Shown: in pieces, positions 58,677 through 64,000 of the stretch
Position numbering within the stretch: the first letter of the stretch is position 1
Layout: the number at the start of each line of letters is the position of its first letter
Source: Streptomyces viridiviolaceus
GTDB lineage: Bacteria; Actinomycetota; Actinomycetes; Streptomycetales; Streptomycetaceae
Reading direction: 5' to 3'
Length of the DNA stretch: 64,000 nt
Assembly (NCBI RefSeq): GCF_014650995.1
Contig: NZ_BMWA01000008.1
Coordinates: 281,339 to 345,338 of the forward strand
Translations under genes and position numbers: made by a program
The notes under the pieces: model-generated
The model's input: only the letters and a program-made list of their open reading frames with translations
Told to the model about the DNA's origin: nothing
Databases searched by the model: none

Positions 58677-60317
58677 ATGACACCCGCGAACCACCAGCCC
58701 CCGCACGCGCCCGAACTGCGCGCCGCCGCCCGTCACCTGGGCCGCCGCCGCTTCCTGACCGTCACCGGCGCCGCCGCCGCGCTCGCCTTCTCCGTGAACC
58801 TGCCGGCCGCCGGCACGGCGAGCGCCGCCGAACTCGACCCGGCACAGCTGACCGACGACCCCTTCACGCTGGGCGTCGCCTCCGGCGACCCGCTGCCCGA
58901 GTCCGTCCTGCTGTGGACGCGGCTGGCCCCCGCCCCGTACCAGGCCGACAGCGGACTGCCCGCCGAACGCGTCACCGTCGGCTGGGAGGTCGCCCTCGAC
59001 GAGCGGTTCCGCCGCGTCGTCAGACGGGGCACGGCCACCGCGCACCCCGAGTTCCACCACACCGTGCACGTCGAGGTCGACCACCTCGCACCCGGCCACG
59101 TGTACTACTACCGCTTCCGCGCCGGCCGCTGGATCAGCCCGGCCGGCCGGACCCGCACCGCGCCCCCGCGCCAGAGCCGGGCCGCCGACCTCACCTTCGG
59201 CCTGGTCTCCTGCCAGCGCTACGACCAGGGCTACTACACCGCCTACCGGCACCTGGCCGAGGAGGACGTCGACGTCGTCTTCCACCTGGGCGACTACCTC
59301 TACGAGTACGCCGTCAACTCCGCCGGCGGCTCCCGCGCCTACCCCACCGGCACCCTGCCCGCGCTGTTCAACCACGAGACGGTGACGCTGGAGGACTACC
59401 GCCTGCGGTACGCCCTCTACAAGTCGGACCCCGATCTGCGGGCCGCGCACGCCGCGCACCCCTTCGTCGTCACCTGGGACGACCACGAGACCGAGAACAA
59501 CTACGCGGACGACACCCCGGAGAACAGCGTCCCGCCGGAGGAGTTCCTGCTCCGCCGGGCCGCCGCCTACCGCGCCTACTGGGAGAACATGCCGCTGCGC
59601 CGTCCGCAGCTGCCCGAGGGCCCCGACCTCCAGCTCTACCGCCGCCTGCACTGGGGCCGGCTGGCCCAGTTCGACGTTCTCGACACCCGCCAGTACCGCT
59701 CCAACCAGGCCTACGGTGACGGCTGGCAGTTCTCCGGCCCCGAGTCGGAGGACCCGGCGCGCACCCTGACCGGCGACGCCCAGGAGCGCTGGCTGATCAA
59801 CGGCTGGCACCGGTCGAACGCCGTGTGGAACGTGGTCCCCCAGCAGGTCACCTTCTCGCAGCGCTACAACTCCACCACCCTGCCGTCCAAGGTCTCCATG
59901 GACTCCTGGGACGGCTACCCCGCCTCCCGCGAGCGGGTGCTGGCCGGCGCGCAGGCCGCCGGCATCGAGAACCTCATGGTCCTCACCGGCGACGTGCACG
60001 TGCACTACGGCTTCGACATCAAGCGCGACTTCTCCGACCCCGGGTCGAAGACCATGGGCACGGAGATCGTCACCACCTCCATCACCAGCGGCGGCAACGG
60101 CTCCGAGAAGCCGTCCAACTGGGACACCCTCATGACCGCCAACCCGCACCTGAAGTTCTTCAACGGGCAGCGCGGCTACGCGACGGTGACGCTGGGCCGG
60201 GAGCTGGCGCGCGCCGACTTCAAGACGGTCTCCCACGTGACCACCGAGGGCGCGCCGCTCACGACCGCCGCGTCCTTCGTGACGGAGGTGGGGGAGCAGG
60301 GCCTCAAGCCGGCATGA
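58677..60317 (+). CDS. phoA: Secreted alkaline phosphatase/phosphodiesterase, PhoD-family
   Basis: A 546-aa Tat-exported phosphatase. The twin-arginine signal GRRRFLTVTGAAAALAFSVNLPAAGTASAAE spans about residues 20-52. The metallophosphatase domain has GLVSCQRYDQGYYTAY, HLGDYLYEY, TWDDHETENNYADD and LTGDVHVHYG, fitting the PhoD-type Fe/Ca-dependent active site. ATG at 58677 has GGGGAGG six bases upstream. It matches the S. coelicolor phosphatase named PhoA (SCO2286) from memory, normally induced by PhoRP under phosphate limitation. Confidence 0.88.
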   Translation: MTPANHQPPHAPELRAAARHLGRRRFLTVTGAAAALAFSVNLPAAGTASAAELDPAQLTDDPFTLGVASGDPLPESVLLWTRLAPAPYQADSGLPAERVTVGWEVALDERFRRVVRRGTATAHPEFHHTVHVEVDHLAPGHVYYYRFRAGRWISPAGRTRTAPPRQSRAADLTFGLVSCQRYDQGYYTAYRHLAEEDVDVVFHLGDYLYEYAVNSAGGSRAYPTGTLPALFNHETVTLEDYRLRYALYKSDPDLRAAHAAHPFVVTWDDHETENNYADDTPENSVPPEEFLLRRAAAYRAYWENMPLRRPQLPEGPDLQLYRRLHWGRLAQFDVLDTRQYRSNQAYGDGWQFSGPESEDPARTLTGDAQERWLINGWHRSNAVWNVVPQQVTFSQRYNSTTLPSKVSMDSWDGYPASRERVLAGAQAAGIENLMVLTGDVHVHYGFDIKRDFSDPGSKTMGTEIVTTSITSGGNGSEKPSNWDTLMTANPHLKFFNGQRGYATVTLGRELARADFKTVSHVTTEGAPLTTAASFVTEVGEQGLKPA

Positions 60318-61329
60318 CCTGGAGGTCCTTCTCCCTCTCGCCCGGGTAGCGGACGCCGACGCGGTCCCGGATCGCGTCGAGCGTCCGCATCACGGCCAGC
60401 GTGCCGTCGAGCGGGACCAGCGGGGACTCGGTCTCGCCGGCCCGCAGGGCCCGCATCACCTCCCGCGCCTCGTGCTTGAGGCTCGCCCTGGGCCCGTCGG
60501 CCGGGTCGGCCCCGAACTCCTCGGGCTCGCGGCCGTCCCGGTGCAGCACGAACCGGTCCGGGAAGAAGAAGCCGTACGGGACGTCGATGCGGCCCCTGGA
60601 ACCGGTGACCGAGGCGGAGTTCGGCGTGCCGCCGATGATCGAGCAGTGCACCGAGGCGAGAGCGCCGCTGTCGTAGCCGAGCAGGGCACCCGTCTGGAGG
60701 TCGACGCCCTCCTCGGAGACGACCGCCCGGGCCGCGACGTCCGACGGCTCACCGAGCAGCAGATGCGCGAACGACACCGGGTACACGCCCAGATCGAGCA
60801 GCGCGCCGCCGCCCTGCGCGGGGTCCCGCAGCCGGTGCGACGGAGGGAAGGGGCCCGCCAGGCCGAAGTCCGCCTGTACGCTGCGGACCTCGCCGATCGC
60901 GCCGTCGTCGACCAGTGACTTCAGCCGCCGGACCAGGGGGTTGCAGTACATCCACATCGCTTCCATCAGGAAGCTCCCGCGCTCGCGGGCCAGCGCGACC
61001 AGTTCCTCCGCCTCGCGCACGTTCAGCGTGAACGGCTTCTCGCACAGCACGTTCCGCCCCGCCTCGAGGCACAGGCCGGCGGCCGTCCGGTGCGCCGAGT
61101 GCGGGGTGGCGACGTACACCACGTCGACGTCCTCGTCCCGGGCCAGCGACTCCCAGTCGCCGTACGCCCGCGCTATCCCGAACCGCTCCGCGAACGCCTT
61201 CGCCGACGCCTCGGTCCGCGAGGCCACCGCGACGACCTCCGCCTCCGGCAGATCGACGAGATCCGCCGTGAACGTCGCCGCCATCCCACCGGTCGCCAGG
61301 ACCCCCCAGCGCACCCTCTGCTCGGTCAC
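60304..61329 (-). CDS. Gfo/Idh/MocA-family oxidoreductase
   Basis: A 341-aa NAD(P)-dependent dehydrogenase: Rossmann GVLATGGMAATFTADL, VDVVYVATPHSAH, catalytic-region CEKPFTLN and a C-terminal beta-sheet domain. Relatives oxidise sugars or myo-inositol; the substrate here is unknown. The GTG at 61329 is taken as start (GGGTGGGG upstream); another GTG at 61353 is possible. Its 3' end overlaps the phosphatase 3' end by 14 bp, convergently. Confidence 0.88.
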   Translation of the reverse strand: MTEQRVRWGVLATGGMAATFTADLVDLPEAEVVAVASRTEASAKAFAERFGIARAYGDWESLARDEDVDVVYVATPHSAHRTAAGLCLEAGRNVLCEKPFTLNVREAEELVALARERGSFLMEAMWMYCNPLVRRLKSLVDDGAIGEVRSVQADFGLAGPFPPSHRLRDPAQGGGALLDLGVYPVSFAHLLLGEPSDVAARAVVSEEGVDLQTGALLGYDSGALASVHCSIIGGTPNSASVTGSRGRIDVPYGFFFPDRFVLHRDGREPEEFGADPADGPRASLKHEAREVMRALRAGETESPLVPLDGTLAVMRTLDAIRDRVGVRYPGEREKDLQVMPA

Positions 61330-61417
61330 CCGTGCCCCACCCTCACTCACGTTCGTACCGGTCCGTCCGTTCGAGCTGAGAGCATAGGTGCCGGATCTGC
61401 CGAAGAGGGAGGGGCAC

Positions 61418-62794
61418 ATGCCCGAGCGCGGGCCGTCCATACCGCACACGCCACCGGACATACCGACGGACACGTCAACGGACACAGCAACGGACACTGG
61501 ATCGGACTTCACACCGAACAGCCCGCAGGCGGCCGGACCGGAAACGGAACCGGCCGTCTCCGCGCTGCGCGGCACCCGCCGTGCCGGACTGCTCGTCACG
61601 CTCGTCCTCGGCGGCCTGACCGCCACGCCCCCGCTGGCCATGGACATGTACCTCCCGTCGCTCCCGGAGGTCACCAGGTCCCTGCACGCGCCCGCAGCCA
61701 CCGTCCAGCTCACGCTCACCGCCTGCCTGGCCGGCATGGCCCTCGGCCAGCTCGTGGTCGGCCCGATGAGCGACAAGTGGGGCCGCAGGCGCCCGCTGCT
61801 GGCCGGCCTCGCCGTCTACGTCGTCGCCACCGCGCTGTGCGCGTTCGCGCCCACCGTGGAACTGCTGGTCGCCTTCCGGCTGGCGCAGGGTCTCGCGGGC
61901 GCCGCCGCGATCGTCATCGCGCGGGCCGTCGTCCGGGACCTGTACGACGGTGTGGCCATGGCCCGCTTCTTCTCCACCCTCATGCTGATCTCCGGCGTCG
62001 CCCCCGTCGTCGCGCCGCTCATCGGCGGGCAGATCCTGCGCCTGACCGACTGGCGGGGCGTGTTCGTCGTGCTCACCGTCGTCGGGGTGCTGCTGGGCGG
62101 GGTGGTGTGGGCGAAGCTCCCCGAGACGCTGCCCGCCGCCGAACGCCACAGCGGCGGCGTGGGGGACGCCCTGCGCTCCATGCGGACGCTGCTGGCCGAC
62201 CGGGCCTTCAGCGGCTACATGCTCGCGGGCGGCTTCGCCTTCGCCTCGCTGTTCGCCTACATCTCGGCCTCCCCGTTCGTCGTGCAGGAGATCTACGGCG
62301 CCTCGCCGCAGACGTTCAGCCTGCTGTTCGGCCTCAACTCGATCGGCCTGGTGGTGGTCGGGCAGATCAACGGCAAGGTCCTGGTCGGGCGGGTACGGCT
62401 GGACCGGGTGCTGGGCATCGGGCTCGCGGTCGTCATCGCCGCCGCGGTGGCTCTGCTGCTGATGGCCCTGGGCGTCTTCGGTGACGTGGGGCTCGCGCCC
62501 GTCGCCGCCGCGCTGTTCGTGCTGATGTCCGCGATGGGCATCACCCTGCCCAACACCCAGGCGCTCGCCCTGATGCGGGTGAAGCACGCCGCCGGCTCCG
62601 CCTCCGCCCTGCTCGGTACGTCGTCCTTCCTCATCGGCGCCATCGCCTCTCCGCTGGTGGGCGTCGCCGGGGAGGACACCGCCCTGCCGATGGCGGTCGT
62701 GCAGCTGGGCGCGGCGCTGGTGGCGCTGGCCTGCTTCATGGGAATGTGCCGTACTGCGAACAAGCGTGCGACGGTGGAGGGAGTGGAGAGCTGA
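61418..62794 (+). CDS. MFS transporter, Bcr/CflA-type exporter
   Basis: A 458-aa permease of the Bcr/CflA drug-resistance family: motif VGPMSDKWGRRRPLLAGLAVYVVAT (motif A) about residue 118, with 12 predicted helices. A 60-residue N-terminal extension rich in Thr/Asp/Pro (DIPTDTSTDTATDTGSD) precedes helix 1. ATG at 61418 with GGGAGGGG just upstream. Linked to the beta-lactamase-fold gene by a CTGA overlap. Confidence 0.9.
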   Translation: MPERGPSIPHTPPDIPTDTSTDTATDTGSDFTPNSPQAAGPETEPAVSALRGTRRAGLLVTLVLGGLTATPPLAMDMYLPSLPEVTRSLHAPAATVQLTLTACLAGMALGQLVVGPMSDKWGRRRPLLAGLAVYVVATALCAFAPTVELLVAFRLAQGLAGAAAIVIARAVVRDLYDGVAMARFFSTLMLISGVAPVVAPLIGGQILRLTDWRGVFVVLTVVGVLLGGVVWAKLPETLPAAERHSGGVGDALRSMRTLLADRAFSGYMLAGGFAFASLFAYISASPFVVQEIYGASPQTFSLLFGLNSIGLVVVGQINGKVLVGRVRLDRVLGIGLAVVIAAAVALLLMALGVFGDVGLAPVAAALFVLMSAMGITLPNTQALALMRVKHAAGSASALLGTSSFLIGAIASPLVGVAGEDTALPMAVVQLGAALVALACFMGMCRTANKRATVEGVES

Positions 62795-63921
62795 GCGCAC
62801 CGAGACTGCGCAGCGACACGCCGGAACGGGCCGGGCTCGACCCCGAACAGCTCCGCCTCCTGGTGCGGGAGGTCCACGACCTCACCACCGGGAAGCGTCC
62901 CTGGGCGGCGGGCGTCGTGGTGGCCGTCGGGCGTGGGCCCGTGCTGGCCGTCGAGGAGGCGGCGGGCTGGGCCGTGCGGTACGCGTCCTACGACCCGGGG
63001 GCCGGCGCCGGCGTGGAGCTGCCCCCGGCGTCCCGGGTGCCGATGACCGTCGGCACCCCCTTCGACCTGGCGTCGCTGACCAAGCTGTTCACGGCGGTCG
63101 CTGCGGTGCAGCAGATCGAGCGGGGCACGCTCGGCATCGACGCGGAGGTCGGCGCCTACCTGCCGGACTTCCGGGCCGCCGCCGCGCACGGGCTCACGGT
63201 GCGGCAGCTGCTCACCCACACCTCCGGGCTGCGGCCCGAGCTGCCGTTGTACGACTGCGCGGACGACGAGGAGCGGCTGAGGCTGCTGCGTGCGGAGCCG
63301 CCCACGACGCCTCCGGGGACGTATCGCTACTCCGACCTGAACATGCTGCTTCTGCAGCAGATCCTGGAACGCATCACCGGGCGCACCCTCGACGTCCTCG
63401 TCCACGACGGGATCACCCGGCCGCTGGGCATGACGGCGACGCACTTCGGGCCGTGTCCGGGGGCGGCGGCCACGGAGGACCAGCGGCGGCCGTGGGCCAA
63501 GGCGGACCGGGGGATGCTGCGAGGCGTCGTGCACGACGAGAACGCCTGGGCGCTGGGCGGCGTGGCCGGTCACGCGGGGCTGTTCTCCACCGCGCGGGAT
63601 CTGGCGGTGTTCTGCCGTGCGCTGCTCGCCGGCGGCTCGTACGGTCCCGCCCGCATCCTCGGGCCGGACTTCGTGGAGCTGCTGCTGACCCCGCCGGGGC
63701 TGGGCTTCGCCCTCGACCAGCCGTGGTTCATGGGGCGCCTGGCGGGGGGCGGGGCGGCCGGGCACACGGGCTTCACCGGCACGATGCTGGTCCTGGACCG
63801 GGTGACGGACACGTTCGTGATCCTGCTGGCGAACACGGTGCACCCTTGCCGGCGGCCCCCTGACAGCGCACCGCGGGCGGCGCTGGCGACGCGGGTGGCG
63901 CGGGCGGTGCGGTCGATCTGA
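62791..63921 (+). CDS. Serine beta-lactamase-fold protein (class C/EstB-like)
   Basis: A 376-aa hydrolase. The nucleophile tetrad is SLTK (in PFDLASLTKLFTAV, about residue 93), with YSD in YRYSDLN as the tyrosine motif and LLTHTSGL in the family core. No signal peptide is seen, so it is probably a cytoplasmic esterase or transpeptidase-like enzyme rather than a true beta-lactamase. The CTG start is inferred because it overlaps the exporter's TGA (CTGA) and GGAGGG lies eight bases upstream; the other in-frame choice is ATG at 62746 inside the exporter gene. Confidence 0.85.
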   Translation: MSAPRLRSDTPERAGLDPEQLRLLVREVHDLTTGKRPWAAGVVVAVGRGPVLAVEEAAGWAVRYASYDPGAGAGVELPPASRVPMTVGTPFDLASLTKLFTAVAAVQQIERGTLGIDAEVGAYLPDFRAAAAHGLTVRQLLTHTSGLRPELPLYDCADDEERLRLLRAEPPTTPPGTYRYSDLNMLLLQQILERITGRTLDVLVHDGITRPLGMTATHFGPCPGAAATEDQRRPWAKADRGMLRGVVHDENAWALGGVAGHAGLFSTARDLAVFCRALLAGGSYGPARILGPDFVELLLTPPGLGFALDQPWFMGRLAGGGAAGHTGFTGTMLVLDRVTDTFVILLANTVHPCRRPPDSAPRAALATRVARAVRSI

Positions 63922-64000
63922 GCGGGTGCCTGCGGCGGCCTGTGCGGGTGCGGTGGTGGTGCCTGCGGCGGCCTGTGCGGGTGGTCGGGGGTGCGGGTAG
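63922..64000. repeat. Dispersed extragenic repeat, copy 2 (cut by window end)
   Basis: Two near-identical tandem blocks of the form GGTGCCTGCGGCGGCCTGTG, as at 15660-15705. It directly follows the stop of the beta-lactamase-fold gene. Confidence 0.7.

Noticed and set aside
62791..63921. Antibiotic-degrading beta-lactamase
   Set aside because: SxxK and Tyr motifs are shared by esterases and DD-peptidases, and no signal peptide is present.

Overview
The window is chromosomal DNA from a Streptomyces or very close relative. The evidence is a very high GC content with strong G/C bias at third codon positions, frequent GTG and occasional CTG starts, four-base ATGA/GTGA overlaps, DUF397/XRE regulatory cassettes, and an actinobacterial RNase P RNA. 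From memory, the backbone gene order (SCO2322-type protein, KstR-like regulator, Nif3, zinc-ribbon protein, RNase HI-phosphatase, Eda, YaaA, rnpB, PhoA-like phosphatase) matches the SCO2283-SCO2325 part of the S. coelicolor chromosome. I could not run an alignment.

Region 1 (1-4.8 kb, minus strand): an ECF-type vitamin transporter operon under a cobalamin riboswitch. It encodes two secreted, membrane-anchored proteins, EcfT and a double ATPase cut by the left edge. Region 2 (4.9-8.9 kb): a KstR-like TetR repressor divergent from a glycosyltransferase-methyltransferase-alpha/alpha-toroid operon, with a perfect KstR-type operator between them. Region 3 (9-27.8 kb): housekeeping and membrane genes, namely an amidase, two MFS exporters, a MaoC hydratase, Nif3, a zinc-ribbon coiled-coil protein, RNase HI fused to a phosphatase, Eda, YaaA, a MerR regulator, a Uma2 nuclease-like protein, AraC/EamA, and rnpB.

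Region 4 (27.8-51.9 kb) is an accessory island that looks like anti-phage defence. A minus-strand protein combines an EVE/PUA-like reader, a CBS pair and a probable HEPN RNase. Divergent from it are a Ser/Thr kinase, an SNF2 helicase and an 1846-residue N6-adenine DNA methyltransferase carrying a TTA (bldA) codon. Then come a WhiJ-type regulatory trio (DUF397, XRE, HATPase) and a toxin-antitoxin-like pair. The island ends with a 2343-residue YprA/DUF1998 helicase bearing a Vsr-like nuclease tail and a UvrD-like helicase. Order and content recall class 1 DISARM (drmD, drmMI, drmA, drmB), but drmA/drmB appear fused, drmC is absent, and kinase, UvrD and HEPN-type genes are added. The right boundary holds a truncated NUDIX hydrolase gene and about 0.8 kb of decayed sequence.

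Region 5 (52.6-64 kb) returns to backbone. It holds a lipoprotein and a DUF7873-type gene followed by an RNA that can be folded into a circularly permuted tRNA mimic, similar in design to bacterial Y RNAs. Further on are a PASTA-like membrane protein, MazG-like, DoxX, SnoaL-like, SDR, PhoA-type phosphatase with a possible PHO box, Gfo/Idh/MocA oxidoreductase, Bcr/CflA exporter and beta-lactamase-fold genes. The most rewarding leads are the permuted tRNA-like RNA beside DUF7873 and the hybrid DISARM/Druantia-like island with its CBS-HEPN companion.
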